Of a DNA stretch of 64,000 nucleotides, positions 16,596-25,972 are shown piece by piece (positions within the stretch are counted from its first letter, which is position 1; every line of letters starts with the position of its first letter). The position numbers and the translations under genes are program-made. Location of the stretch: contig JADJTW010000031.1 of NCBI GenBank assembly GCA_016710965.1, forward strand, positions 434,001-498,000. The letters run 5' to 3'. The stretch is from Flavobacteriales bacterium (GTDB lineage: Bacteria; Bacteroidota; Bacteroidia; Flavobacteriales_F; PHOS-HE28). The notes under the pieces are model-generated. The model was not told where the DNA came from. It searched no databases and saw only the letters and a list, made by a program, of their open reading frames with translations.

Positions 16596-18692
16596 TTACC
16601 AGCCGTTGCGCAGGATCGTGAGCGATCCGGTGTACTTGCGCTCCTTCAAGGTGAGGATCACCTCGTAGTAATAGGTGCCGTCGGGAACGTCGTCTCCGCC
16701 CCATTGATTGCGATAGTTGGTCGCTTCGTACACCTTTTGGCCCCAGCGATTGTAGATGGCCACGGTATTGCTCGAGTACGTGATGCCTTCAATGGACCAC
16801 TTGTCGTTGTATCCGTCGCCATTGGGAGTGATCACGTTCGGGATGATCACCTCGCACTCAACCGTAACAACCACTTCTTCGATGGCCTGGCGCCCGCATT
16901 CGTCCGTGGCCGTCACGATGTACGTGCCGGGCGTTTGCATGGTCACATAGGTGGTGTACCCGAAATCGCCGTTGGACCAAGAGAGGTTCAACTGCCCCAC
17001 GCCACCGCTCGCCTGGGCAGTAAGCAATAAGCTATCCGCCTGGCATTCGATCAGGTAATCCGGCGAGCTCAGTTGGATCGGCGGGGCATCAACGATGGTG
17101 ATGGTCACGCTATCAGACGTGGAACGGCCGCAGTCATCGGTGAACGTGGCAATGATGGTGACCGTCTCGCCATTGTCAGAAATATTATCCTCCAGAGGAT
17201 TGAAGGGTGTGATGACGTTGAGGACCCCATCGGGGATGACGATCGTGCTGGGCAGATTGAAATCCGATCCGTTCTGGGCCGCTCCGGTGAATGTGATCTG
17301 CAAGTCCACCGGGCCCGGTACGCCTTGCGGGCGGATGATATTGAAGGTGGTGCTCTCGCACGCCTCCATCACAGTGCTGGGTCCGATAATGTTCATGTTG
17401 ATGGGCGGCAACGGCTCCAGTTCAACGAAGAATTGTGCAACGGAGGTGGTACCGCAGTCATCGGTGGCCGTGGCAGTGTAAACCGTATTGGCCAGTGGGG
17501 CTACCATAGCCGTAGGCCCGGGCGGCAATCCACCGCTCCAGGTGATGGAATATGGCGGATAGCCTCCGCTCACCGCCGGAACGAGCGTCGTGCTTCCCAG
17601 GCAGGGAATGATCGTCGTACCGCCGGTGATGACCAATGGCGGCGAGGATTCGATGTAGAAGATGAACTCGTTGGTGATGGTCTGGCCCGCGCATGGCGAT
17701 TCAGAGATCAGCGTGAGGATGAGCGTCTCCTGCCCGTCGATATCGATGGGTGCATTGAACGTGAAGCTCTCGGTGGTGTCTCCTGGAACGAACAGGAGCG
17801 AGTCGGGGAAGGCGGGAACATAGTCGACGCCCGGTGTAGCAGTGCCGCTCACGAGGATATACACCACGCTGGTGTCGCCACCGGCGCCGGTTTGCGTGAA
17901 GTTGATGGTGACCGGGTAGCAGCTTTCCAGGATGGTGTTGTTGCCCACGATACCGGGGCCGGGGGTCAGCGTGGGAATGAAGGGCGTGCTGGTGAAGCTG
18001 CCCGCCTCCAGGAACACACCGCTGTCGAAGGCTTGATCGAGCGCATCGCCGATGGCGAGCTTGATGTGATAGGTCTGGCCGCACTCCACTTCACGCGACG
18101 CGGTAAGCACCGTGGTGAAGGTGATCGACACAGGCGTGATACCATCGGGCAGCAACGCGATGTTGATGGCGCCGTTGGTGTACGGGCCGGCAATGCCGGG
18201 TCCGCTGAGGAAGAAGCCGAACACATCGTTGAAGGAGCACACCCACTCGGGATACTCTTCCGAACCGAAGACGTACCGGAACTTGATGGAATCTCCTGTG
18301 GTCACGAAATCGAATTCGAGCACAGCGGCATTGTTGATCGTGCCCCCCGTGATCGTCACAAGGTCCGGGTCGCTGAAATTGGGCGTCGGCTGGTCGCTCT
18401 GGAAACCGCTGCCGGGTTGCGCCACGTTCTGCACAAGCCCCGAGCTCAGGATGATCCCTGCTGGAACTCCCAAATTGGAGCTGATCGTGGTGAACGCACC
18501 GCTGCCCTGTTGAGGGGTGCCGGGATCGAGCACGCCGTTGTAGGAGACGTTGCTCACCACCACGCCGCTGCCGAGAAGCACGTCCTGCACCAATTGGGTT
18601 GGCGTAAGTGTGACGTTCGGGGTGATCTGCGCCGCAGCGCTAACGCACATGAGGGCCGCAATGCCCAGGAGAGAAGATCGGTTCTTTATCAT
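16596..18692 (-). CDS. Choice-of-anchor L protein with T9SS type-B sorting domain (paralogue 2)
   Basis: Large secreted, probably surface-attached protein of 698 residues. It has a signal peptide (cut near AAAQ), a choice-of-anchor L domain (about 25-240, with FDFVTTGDSIKFRYVFGSEE and FGFFLSGPGI), a Calx-beta-like stretch with TATPGVDY (about 250-350), Ig-like/PKD-like repeats, and a C-terminal gliding-motility-type domain. The last domain starts at VITPNGDGYNDKW and contains IYNRWGQKVYE and DGTYYYEVIL. That C-terminus directs export through the type IX system. It lies 13 bases after a close paralogue; ligand unknown. Confidence 0.93.
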   Translation of the reverse strand: MIKNRSSLLGIAALMCVSAAAQITPNVTLTPTQLVQDVLLGSGVVVSNVSYNGVLDPGTPQQGSGAFTTISSNLGVPAGIILSSGLVQNVAQPGSGFQSDQPTPNFSDPDLVTITGGTINNAAVLEFDFVTTGDSIKFRYVFGSEEYPEWVCSFNDVFGFFLSGPGIAGPYTNGAINIALLPDGITPVSITFTTVLTASREVECGQTYHIKLAIGDALDQAFDSGVFLEAGSFTSTPFIPTLTPGPGIVGNNTILESCYPVTINFTQTGAGGDTSVVYILVSGTATPGVDYVPAFPDSLLFVPGDTTESFTFNAPIDIDGQETLILTLISESPCAGQTITNEFIFYIESSPPLVITGGTTIIPCLGSTTLVPAVSGGYPPYSITWSGGLPPGPTAMVAPLANTVYTATATDDCGTTSVAQFFVELEPLPPINMNIIGPSTVMEACESTTFNIIRPQGVPGPVDLQITFTGAAQNGSDFNLPSTIVIPDGVLNVITPFNPLEDNISDNGETVTIIATFTDDCGRSTSDSVTITIVDAPPIQLSSPDYLIECQADSLLLTAQASGGVGQLNLSWSNGDFGYTTYVTMQTPGTYIVTATDECGRQAIEEVVVTVECEVIIPNVITPNGDGYNDKWSIEGITYSSNTVAIYNRWGQKVYEATNYRNQWGGDDVPDGTYYYEVILTLKERKYTGSLTILRNGW

Positions 18693-18705
18693 GGTCCTTT
18701 CTGTT

Positions 18706-21387
18706 CTAGTCCTGCGTGCCGCGCAAGAGGGTCACATGTCCAACGCCATCCATGGCTGGGAAGAGATGGCCTACGACGCGGTAGGTGTAAACATACACGC
18801 CGGTCATGGCATCTCCGCCTCCGTTCACTTTGCCGTCCCACAGCACGTCCACGTCCTTGGTGTTGAATATCACCTCGCCCCAGCGATCGAAAATGGTCAT
18901 CTCGAACTCTTCGATGTAGTGGCCGAATGGACCGAAAAGCTCATTGAGACCATCGCCATCGGGGGTGAATGCATTGGGGAAGTAGATGTGCGCGGGTGGC
19001 TGCAATAGTACGCTGTCGATTCCATGGCACCCATTGGGGGTCACGATCTTAAGGGTCACCCAATGATCTTCAAGGTCCATGTAGCTATGGTAAACCTCAT
19101 CATGCCGATAGCGGGTGCCGTCGCCCATGTCCCAAACCCAGTGCTGGGCATACGGCAAGGTGGCGGCCTGCAAGTACCAGTCGTCCTGCCCCTTATTGGT
19201 CACTTCGATATCGGTGAACACATGCTCCACCCCCACTTCCACCTCATCGGTAACCACCTCGCCGCACTGGTCCTTGGCGCTCACTACGTACTCCGTGGTC
19301 ACATCAGGGCTCATCCAATAGAGCGGGTCGGTGAGGCTGTCCGGCATATGCCATAGCAAGTGATAATAGCCCGATCCGCCTGTGACCAAAGCCAGCAATT
19401 CAACGCTATCACCGGCGCACATGACCATATCAGGCGGCAGGGCGATCCGGAACGGATCGTAGTGCGGAATGCGTGCGGTTTCGGTTGCGAATCCTGTGTT
19501 GAGGCATTGGTCGGTAGCCGTCAGCGTATAGGTCTGGTCGAAAGGCACGCCCACTTGAAGGGTGTCTGCCGTGCTGAGCAACGCGCCGTTGGGGTCCGTC
19601 CAGGCTAGGGTGTACACGCCGCTTCCGCCCGCCACCGACAGCATTTCCAGTACGGTGGTATCGCCGGTGCAAATGACGGTTTCGTAGGGAACGATCTCTA
19701 CCACGATCGGCGGCAAAGGCACTGTGCTCACCAGCACACTGTCCTGGGTGCTGGTACCACAGCCTTCAGTGACCGTGACCACATAGTACAAGGGCGGTCC
19801 ATTGGGAACAATGATGGTCGCGGTGTTGCCTGGAACGATGTTCTGGCCATTGAGCGACCACTGGTAGGTGTATGTATTATCTCCACCGGTCGCGTTCGTT
19901 ACACTGATCGGGCCGGTGCTCAAGCAATCGATCTCAGTGGCGGGATCAACGGTGATGTCAATGGGCGGGTAGACGGGCAAAGTGACCGTGAAGTCCTCCG
20001 TTACGGGTGTTACGCCACAGATGTCGCTCACAGTTACCGAGTAGGTGGTTGTCACGCCGGGACCGACGGTGATCGTCTCGGTAGTCTCACCAGTGCTCCA
20101 GAGGTACGTGTACTGCCCCATGCCTCCGCTCACATCCGGGTCGAGCAAGTGGGTCTCGTTGCATATGCCATTGATGTCGTACGGCACCACCACCAATGGC
20201 GGTGGGCTGTCGATATTGAAGGTGAAGACCGTTTGGATAACGATGCCTGCGCAGTCGATCAGCTGTTCGATCGTGATCACCATCGTCTCCGGGCCATCTG
20301 CATCGATGGGGATGTTCATGATGAAGCTGATGGACTCCTGGCTGGCGGGGAAGATCAATTGTGCGGGAAGTGCAGGGCTGTAGTCCACGCCCGGGGTGGC
20401 TGTACCTGTGATGAAGATATCCACCGTATCCACGTCTGTAGTGTCGCCCAAGCGTGTGAAGATCAACTCCACCGGATTGCAGCCCTCCAGCATGGTGTTG
20501 CCGTTGATGCCTACGCCTCCAGCAAGCGTGGGGATCACGTTGCCCGTACTAGTGAAACTGCCCGCTTCGAGGAACACACCGCTGTCGAAGACGGTGTCGC
20601 CGCCATCGGCGATGGCCATCTTGATGTGGTATTGCGTACCGCAACTGACGAGGGCGAAAGCCGTGAGAACGACTGTGAAGCCATCGTACTCCACTGTGGT
20701 ACCGCCTGCGTTGGTGTTGTAGTAGATGCTATTGGCGGCGAAGTTGGGATCGAGGTTCAAGCAATTGGTCGCGATCCCTCCCGTTGTGGATCCCGCCACG
20801 CCGAGGTTCACGGTGTTGATGGACACTGGGATATTGCCTCCGGGAACAAGTGCCAGGTTCACGGCGTTATTGGCGAAAGGACCGAAGAACCCAGGGCCGC
20901 TCAGGAAGAAGCCGAAGGCGTCGTTCACCGAACCGCAGACGTACTCATCGTACTCCTCGCTGGCGAAGACATAACGGAACCGGAGCGTATCGCCCGTGGG
21001 TATGAAATCGAACTCGAGAATCGCGGCGTCGTTGTGGTTCACACCGCTCAATTGCGTCAGGTCAGCATCGCCAGCACCGAAGTTCCCGCCTCCCATGGTG
21101 GAGCCGCCGCCCACGTTAGGCCCAGGCGCCACGTTGATGTCACCGGTGCCCATGAGAACCCCGGCCGGCAGACCGATATTGGAGGTGCTGCCATTGAAAG
21201 TCCCCATCTGCTCGCTCTGGATGTTGCCCGGCAGGCCGTTGAACGTGATGTTCGAAGCGGTTACCCCGCCACCGAGCAGTACGGTCTGCACCAGCTGCTG
21301 GGGAGTGGGGGCATTATTGACGATCAGCTGAGCCTGAACAGACAGCGTGGTCAGAACCGCAGGAAGAAGAAGGTGGCGGAAGTTCAT
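18706..21387 (-). CDS. Choice-of-anchor L protein with T9SS type-B sorting domain (paralogue 1)
   Basis: An 893-residue secreted protein with the same plan as its neighbour. It has a signal peptide (MNFRHLLLPAVLTTLSVQAQ), an anchor L domain with TPQQLVQTVLLGGGV and RYVFASEEYDEYVCGS, a Calx-beta-like TATPGVDYSPAL element, at least three Ig-like units of about 90 residues repeated before the end (SGGMGQYTYLW, GGDNTYTYQW, GGSGVYTLAW, GGSGYYHLLW), and the type-B sorting domain (FPNAFTPDGDGLNELF, FDRWGEVIFNT). The start is the ATG opening a clean signal peptide; a longer in-frame extension lacks one. Probably an adhesin or surface filament protein; that role is inferred. Confidence 0.93.
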   Translation of the reverse strand: MNFRHLLLPAVLTTLSVQAQLIVNNAPTPQQLVQTVLLGGGVTASNITFNGLPGNIQSEQMGTFNGSTSNIGLPAGVLMGTGDINVAPGPNVGGGSTMGGGNFGAGDADLTQLSGVNHNDAAILEFDFIPTGDTLRFRYVFASEEYDEYVCGSVNDAFGFFLSGPGFFGPFANNAVNLALVPGGNIPVSINTVNLGVAGSTTGGIATNCLNLDPNFAANSIYYNTNAGGTTVEYDGFTVVLTAFALVSCGTQYHIKMAIADGGDTVFDSGVFLEAGSFTSTGNVIPTLAGGVGINGNTMLEGCNPVELIFTRLGDTTDVDTVDIFITGTATPGVDYSPALPAQLIFPASQESISFIMNIPIDADGPETMVITIEQLIDCAGIVIQTVFTFNIDSPPPLVVVPYDINGICNETHLLDPDVSGGMGQYTYLWSTGETTETITVGPGVTTTYSVTVSDICGVTPVTEDFTVTLPVYPPIDITVDPATEIDCLSTGPISVTNATGGDNTYTYQWSLNGQNIVPGNTATIIVPNGPPLYYVVTVTEGCGTSTQDSVLVSTVPLPPIVVEIVPYETVICTGDTTVLEMLSVAGGSGVYTLAWTDPNGALLSTADTLQVGVPFDQTYTLTATDQCLNTGFATETARIPHYDPFRIALPPDMVMCAGDSVELLALVTGGSGYYHLLWHMPDSLTDPLYWMSPDVTTEYVVSAKDQCGEVVTDEVEVGVEHVFTDIEVTNKGQDDWYLQAATLPYAQHWVWDMGDGTRYRHDEVYHSYMDLEDHWVTLKIVTPNGCHGIDSVLLQPPAHIYFPNAFTPDGDGLNELFGPFGHYIEEFEMTIFDRWGEVIFNTKDVDVLWDGKVNGGGDAMTGVYVYTYRVVGHLFPAMDGVGHVTLLRGTQD

Positions 21388-21411
21388 GGGAACGTGTGGT
21401 CGTTCTAGTGT

Positions 21412-21419
21412 TGAAAAGT
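21412..21419 (-). promoter_or_regulatory. Putative -7 box for the T9SS cargo pair
   Basis: TACTTTTC on the minus strand, about 25 bases upstream of the ATG at 21387. It is one base off the TAnnTTTG pattern. Confidence 0.35.
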
Positions 21420-21481
21420 ACGCTTGGCGGACGAATCCTAGACCGAGGCCGCTTGGCAAAGGTTGCCCAAGCTCCCAAGCC

Positions 21482-21489
21482 TATCTTCG
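21482..21489 (+). promoter_or_regulatory. Putative -7 box for the M20 peptidase gene
   Basis: TATCTTCG, 24 bases before the ATG at 21513. Just upstream (21451-21472) is a near-perfect inverted repeat, GCTTGGCAA then TTGCCCAAGC, with one unpaired C. It overlaps the -33 region and could be an operator. Confidence 0.45.
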
Positions 21490-21512
21490 GCCGCACCGAT
21501 AAGCACCCCTCC

Positions 21513-22892
21513 ATGCATGCCATCGACACTTATATCGACGCTCAGAAGGACCGCTTCCTCAGCGAGTTGTTGGACCTCCTGCGCATCCCCAGTGTGAGCG
21601 CCGACCCCAAGTACAAGGCCGATGTTGCCCGCTGTGCTGAAGCCGTGAAGCAACGCATGACCGAGGCCGGCCTGGAGAAGGTGGAAGTATGCCCCACCAA
21701 AGGCCACCCCATTGTGTACGGCGAGAAGATCCTGGACCCGGCAAAGCCAACCGTGCTTGTGTACGGCCACTACGATGTGCAACCCCCGGACCCGCTCGAC
21801 CTATGGCACAGCGGCCCATTCGATCCGGTGATCAAGGACGGCATGATCTACGCTCGGGGCAGTGCCGACGACAAAGGCCAGTTCTACATGCACTTCAAGG
21901 CCATCGAATGCATGATGAAGAACGGCGGATTGCCCTGCAACGTGAAGGTGATGATCGAAGGCGAGGAGGAAGTGGGCAGCGACAACCTGGGCATTTTCGT
22001 GGCCGCCAACAAGGAAAGGCTGAAGGCGGATGTGGTGCTGATCAGCGATACGGCCATGATCGCCAATGATGTGCCCAGCATCAACACCGGGCTGCGCGGC
22101 CTCAGCTATGTTGAGGTGGAAGTGACCGGCCCCAACCGCGACCTCCACAGCGGTGTTTACGGCGGTGCAGTTTCAAACCCGATCAATGCACTGTGCGAGA
22201 TGATCGCCAGCCTGCACGATGTGGACCGACGGGTGACCATCCCGGGCTTCTACGACACCGTGGTCGAGTTGAGCGCAGCAGAACGCAAGGCCCTGGCAGA
22301 AGCACCCTTCAACGAAACGGACTACAAGAAGGACCTCGGTATCGACGCTGTGCGGGGCGAGAAAGGCTACACCACCGAGGAGCGCAGCAGCATCCGCCCC
22401 ACCTTGGACGTGAACGGGATCTGGGGCGGCTACATCGGCGAAGGCGCCAAGACCGTGCTGCCGGCAAAGGCCTTCGCCAAGCTCAGCATGCGCTTGGTGC
22501 CCAACCAGAAGAGCGATGCGATCACCAAGCTGTTCAGTGACCATTTCGAACGGATCGCTCCACCAGGCGTGAAGGTGGTCGTGCGTCCGCATCATGGAGG
22601 CGAAGCGGCGGTGACGCCCATCGACAGTCCTGCCTACCTCGCAGCCAGCAAGGCCATGGAGGAGACCTTCGGCAAGAAGCCGATCCCAACACGCGGCGGC
22701 GGCAGCATCCCGATCGTTGCATTGTTCGAACAGGAGCTCGGACTGAAGACCGTGCTTTTCGGCTTCGGCCTCGACAGCGACAACATCCACAGCCCCAACG
22801 AGAAATACGGCGTCTTCAACTATCTCCAGGGCATTCGCACCATCCCGCGCTTCTTCGCGCATTATGCAGCCATGATGAACGGATCGCGGTGA
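21513..22892 (+). CDS. M20-family dipeptidase/peptidase
   Basis: Cytoplasmic zinc metallopeptidase of the M20 (DapE/carnosinase-like) family, 459 residues. Metal and catalytic motifs are YGHYDVQPPDP (first Zn His and catalytic Asp), ARGSADDKGQ (bridging Asp), EGEEEVGS (catalytic and metal Glu) and a C-terminal NIHSPNE with the last metal His. The insertion dimerisation domain lies at about residues 200-350. The start at 21513 was chosen because the longer frame runs back through the promoter region. It probably hydrolyses dipeptides for amino-acid use. Confidence 0.93.
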   Translation: MHAIDTYIDAQKDRFLSELLDLLRIPSVSADPKYKADVARCAEAVKQRMTEAGLEKVEVCPTKGHPIVYGEKILDPAKPTVLVYGHYDVQPPDPLDLWHSGPFDPVIKDGMIYARGSADDKGQFYMHFKAIECMMKNGGLPCNVKVMIEGEEEVGSDNLGIFVAANKERLKADVVLISDTAMIANDVPSINTGLRGLSYVEVEVTGPNRDLHSGVYGGAVSNPINALCEMIASLHDVDRRVTIPGFYDTVVELSAAERKALAEAPFNETDYKKDLGIDAVRGEKGYTTEERSSIRPTLDVNGIWGGYIGEGAKTVLPAKAFAKLSMRLVPNQKSDAITKLFSDHFERIAPPGVKVVVRPHHGGEAAVTPIDSPAYLAASKAMEETFGKKPIPTRGGGSIPIVALFEQELGLKTVLFGFGLDSDNIHSPNEKYGVFNYLQGIRTIPRFFAHYAAMMNGSR

Positions 22893-22920
22893 ACGGCACG
22901 CCGATCGCAAGATGCGTGGC

Positions 22921-23373
22921 ATGAAGAAGTTGCTCGCCATCGCATTGCTCGCGATCCTTTCCTCATCCTGCTCCTCGTACAAGGAGGTGGAGCTTACCGA
23001 TATCACCTCCGTCGAGGTCCTGTCGCTCGATCCGCGATCCGTGGCATTGCGCATTGATGCACGAATCGACAACCCCAATGGTTTCTCCATCGCCGTGGAA
23101 GAACCGGATGTCGATCTCTTCATCAACGACAAGTTCATCGGCAAGGCGGTGCTGGATTCCTCGCTCGTCCTGGACCGCAAAGCAGCCAGGGTCTATCCCG
23201 TGTACCTGCGCGCCAAGCTGGAAGGCGGCCCATTGCTCATGATGCTCCTGAGCGGCGCATTCAGCGAGGAATTGAAGCTTGGAGCCAAAGGCACCGTGGC
23301 CGGAAGAAGCGGTGCCCTCAAGAGGCGATTCCCTTTCGAAGTGGAGGAGATGATCGACCTCAGCGACGAATGA
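22921..23373 (+). CDS. LEA-14-like lipoprotein
   Basis: A 150-residue protein with a lipoprotein signal (MKKLLAIALLAIL then SSSC, cysteine near residue 17) and a LEA-type-2/WHy-like domain. The family pattern is visible in RIDARIDNPNGFSIAVEEPDVDLFIN and LVLDRKAARVYPVYL. Such domains occur in Bacteroidota envelope lipoproteins of unclear function. The ATG at 22921 is preferred to one 9 bases earlier because it begins a standard signal. The stop codon directly abuts the stop of the convergent next gene. Confidence 0.8.
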   Translation: MKKLLAIALLAILSSSCSSYKEVELTDITSVEVLSLDPRSVALRIDARIDNPNGFSIAVEEPDVDLFINDKFIGKAVLDSSLVLDRKAARVYPVYLRAKLEGGPLLMMLLSGAFSEELKLGAKGTVAGRSGALKRRFPFEVEEMIDLSDE

Positions 23374-23946
23374 TCAACGCGCGAAGGGCTCCTTCCGCAA
23401 CAGCACCGGCACCCCCAGGATGCCTTCCGCTTCGGTGATGCGCACGGCATTGCCGACGATCGGATACCAGTCATTGTAGGTCGCACGGGCGAAGGGGAGT
23501 TCATCCAGATACCCATCGGTGAAGTGGTAGGTGAGCATCGTTCGGCCAGCATCAACGCGCGCCACTAAATGTTCCGTGGTCACCGGCGCACTATGCACGA
23601 GGAAATTGGCCCATAGCAACACGCTGGTGCCGATCGGCCCCACGGCGAGCAGGTTGAAGAGGAACCATTCCAGACGCTCCATTCCCAGCCAGAGTCCCGA
23701 GCGCAGGTAAGGCAACAAGTTGCCGGTGAAGCAGAGCACCACCAGTACGCGCAGGAGCAGCATCGGGTCAACCAAGGTCCAGGCGGCCACGGTGAACAAG
23801 CTGCCCAATGCAATGAAAACACCAAGCCCCATGAGCGTGCCGGGCCAGTATTGCTCGCGCACCCGCCCCTTCACGTTCGGGTGTTGATGCACGCCGTTAC
23901 CGCGGCCGCGAGGGCGCATCGGTGCGATGTTCCTTTGATCGTTCAT
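23374..23946 (-). CDS. Membrane protein of unknown function with four hydrophobic helices
   Basis: A 190-residue protein with a basic N-terminus rich in R, N and H, then four hydrophobic segments between about residues 33 and 125, and a soluble C-terminal part of about 65 residues. I do not recognise the family. Its ATG overlaps the ATG of the divergent thioredoxin-domain gene within one CATG, so the two promoters must each lie in the other gene. The function may be linked to that neighbour only by position. Confidence 0.7.
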   Translation of the reverse strand: MNDQRNIAPMRPRGRGNGVHQHPNVKGRVREQYWPGTLMGLGVFIALGSLFTVAAWTLVDPMLLLRVLVVLCFTGNLLPYLRSGLWLGMERLEWFLFNLLAVGPIGTSVLLWANFLVHSAPVTTEHLVARVDAGRTMLTYHFTDGYLDELPFARATYNDWYPIVGNAVRITEAEGILGVPVLLRKEPFAR

Positions 23947-25972
23947 GCAACGCGGGCAAGATATCCACGGCACCAACCGGCTCGCGAAAGAGAGCAGTCC
24001 GTACCTGTTGCAGCATGCGCGCAACCCCGTGGATTGGTATCCGTGGGGCGATGAGGCCTTTGCAAAAGCACGAGAGGAGAACAAGCTGGTGCTCGTGAGC
24101 ATCGGCTACAGCAGTTGCCACTGGTGCCACGTGATGGAGCGCGAATGCTTCGAGGATGCGACCATCGCGCAGTTGATGAACGACCACTACGTGTGCGTGA
24201 AGGTGGATCGGGAGGAACGACCCGATGTGGACCAGGTGTACATGGCGGCCGTCCAGCTCATCACTGGTCAAGGGGGCTGGCCCCTCAACTGCTTCGCCTT
24301 GCCCGATGGCCGTCCGGTTTACGGCGGCACCTACTTCCCGCCGCCGCAATGGACCCGCGTGCTCACCGACTTGCACACCACCTGGAAGAGCGATCCTGAC
24401 CGCGTTGTGAAACATGCCGAGCAATTGAGGCAGGGAGTGGTGCGCAGCATGCTCCTTGAGCCTGCCGACGAGGCCGCAGCTTTCGAACGCCGCACGCTCG
24501 ATGCCATGGTGCATCGCTGGTCACTCGAGTTCGATACGACCCATGGAGGTTCGGACCGTGTGCCGAAGTTCCCCATGCCCAACAACTACGAGTTCCTTCT
24601 TCGCTACGCGCACCTCAGTGGCAACAAGAACGTACTTCACCACGTCGAGCTCACGCTCGACCGCATGGCGCTCGGCGGAATCTGCGATCAGGTGGGCGGG
24701 GGCTTCGCGCGTTACAGTACCGACGCGCTATGGAAGGTGCCGCACTTCGAGAAGATGCTGTATGACAATGCCCAGCTCGTATCGCTCTACAGCCAGGCCT
24801 ACCAGGCCTTTCAGAAGCCGCTCTACAAGGAAACGGTGGAGCGCACGATCGCCTTCATCGAACGGGAGATGACATCGCCCGACGGGGCCTTCTTCAGCGC
24901 GCTCGACGCCGACAGCGAAGAGGTTGAAGGACTCTACTATGCATGGACACGCGACCAGCTGCGCACTGCGCTTGGCGAGGACCTGGACCTCGCGGTCGCG
25001 TACTTCGATATCGATGGCCAGGCGCTTTGGGAGCACGGTCGAAACATCCTGCGCCGGGGCATGCCCGATGATGAATTCGCAAAGGCATTCGGGATCGGCA
25101 CCGATGAGCTGGCGGTGCGCATGGACCGGATCAGGAAGTCGCTGATGAAGGCGCGTGAAGCACGCATCCGTCCTGCGCTCGATGACAAATCGCTCGTGAG
25201 CTGGAACGCCCTCATGACGAAGGCGCTATGCGATGCATACGAAGTCCTCGGCGAGAAACGGTGGTTGCACGCGGCACAGCGCAACGCGGAGCTCATGCTC
25301 TCCAAATGCAAGCAGCCTACCGGCGCCTTGCGCCACAGCTACAAGAACGGCAAGGCGAGCATCAACGGTTACCTGGAGGACTACTGCTTCTTCATCGAGG
25401 CATTGATCGCCCTCTACAGCATCACCTTCGAGGAGCGCTGGTTGAACGAGGCGCACGCGCTATGCGAGCATGCCATTCGACACTTCCTTGACAACGCGAC
25501 GGGACTCTTCCACTTCACCAGCGACCTGGATGCAGCCCTGATAGCGCGACCGATGGAACTCGCGGACAACGTGATGCCGGCATCGAACTCGAGCATGGCC
25601 AAAGGCCTCTTCCTCCTGGGCACCCTCCTCGGTGAGCCACGCTACCTGCACATGGCCGATCGCATGCTCTCTTCCGTGGTGCAGCGCATGGAAGCCCACC
25701 CCGGCAGCCATTCCAACTGGGCCCAGTTGCTGCTCTGGCGTACGCATTCATTCCACGAGATCGCCATCACCGGACCCGAAGCGTTGAAGCTGCGGGAAGG
25801 ATTCGCTCGGCATTACATCCCCAATCGCTTCTTCCTCGGAAGTGCAGCACGATCTTCGCTGCCGTTGCTCAAGGACAAATCCCTGCCCGCCAGCACCATC
25901 TTCGTTTGCGTGGACATGAACTGTCGACTTCCGGTGCCCACAGTGGAGGAAGCCATCCGTGAACTGCAATGA
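23945..25972 (+). CDS. Thioredoxin-domain protein of the YyaL/SSP411 (DUF255) family
   Basis: A 675-residue cytoplasmic protein. The N-terminal thioredoxin-like domain (about 10-170) starts with the family signature RLAKESSPYLLQHARNPVDW and carries the CxxC motif in SSCHWCHVMERECFED. The remainder is an alpha/alpha-barrel like that of GlcNAc 2-epimerases and glycosidases (GGICDQVGGGFARYSTD, WNALMTKAL). The biochemical function of the family is unsettled; redox or carbohydrate-related roles have been suggested. The start shares CATG with the divergent gene. The stop overlaps the next start (ATGA). Confidence 0.92.
   Translation: MQRGQDIHGTNRLAKESSPYLLQHARNPVDWYPWGDEAFAKAREENKLVLVSIGYSSCHWCHVMERECFEDATIAQLMNDHYVCVKVDREERPDVDQVYMAAVQLITGQGGWPLNCFALPDGRPVYGGTYFPPPQWTRVLTDLHTTWKSDPDRVVKHAEQLRQGVVRSMLLEPADEAAAFERRTLDAMVHRWSLEFDTTHGGSDRVPKFPMPNNYEFLLRYAHLSGNKNVLHHVELTLDRMALGGICDQVGGGFARYSTDALWKVPHFEKMLYDNAQLVSLYSQAYQAFQKPLYKETVERTIAFIEREMTSPDGAFFSALDADSEEVEGLYYAWTRDQLRTALGEDLDLAVAYFDIDGQALWEHGRNILRRGMPDDEFAKAFGIGTDELAVRMDRIRKSLMKAREARIRPALDDKSLVSWNALMTKALCDAYEVLGEKRWLHAAQRNAELMLSKCKQPTGALRHSYKNGKASINGYLEDYCFFIEALIALYSITFEERWLNEAHALCEHAIRHFLDNATGLFHFTSDLDAALIARPMELADNVMPASNSSMAKGLFLLGTLLGEPRYLHMADRMLSSVVQRMEAHPGSHSNWAQLLLWRTHSFHEIAITGPEALKLREGFARHYIPNRFFLGSAARSSLPLLKDKSLPASTIFVCVDMNCRLPVPTVEEAIRELQ

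Noticed and set aside
17073..18866. Long plus-strand ORF of 597 codons opposite a T9SS cargo gene
   Set aside because: Shadow of the GC-rich minus-strand gene: low-complexity H/R/G/D composition, no recognisable domain, and the other strand encodes a clear multi-domain protein.
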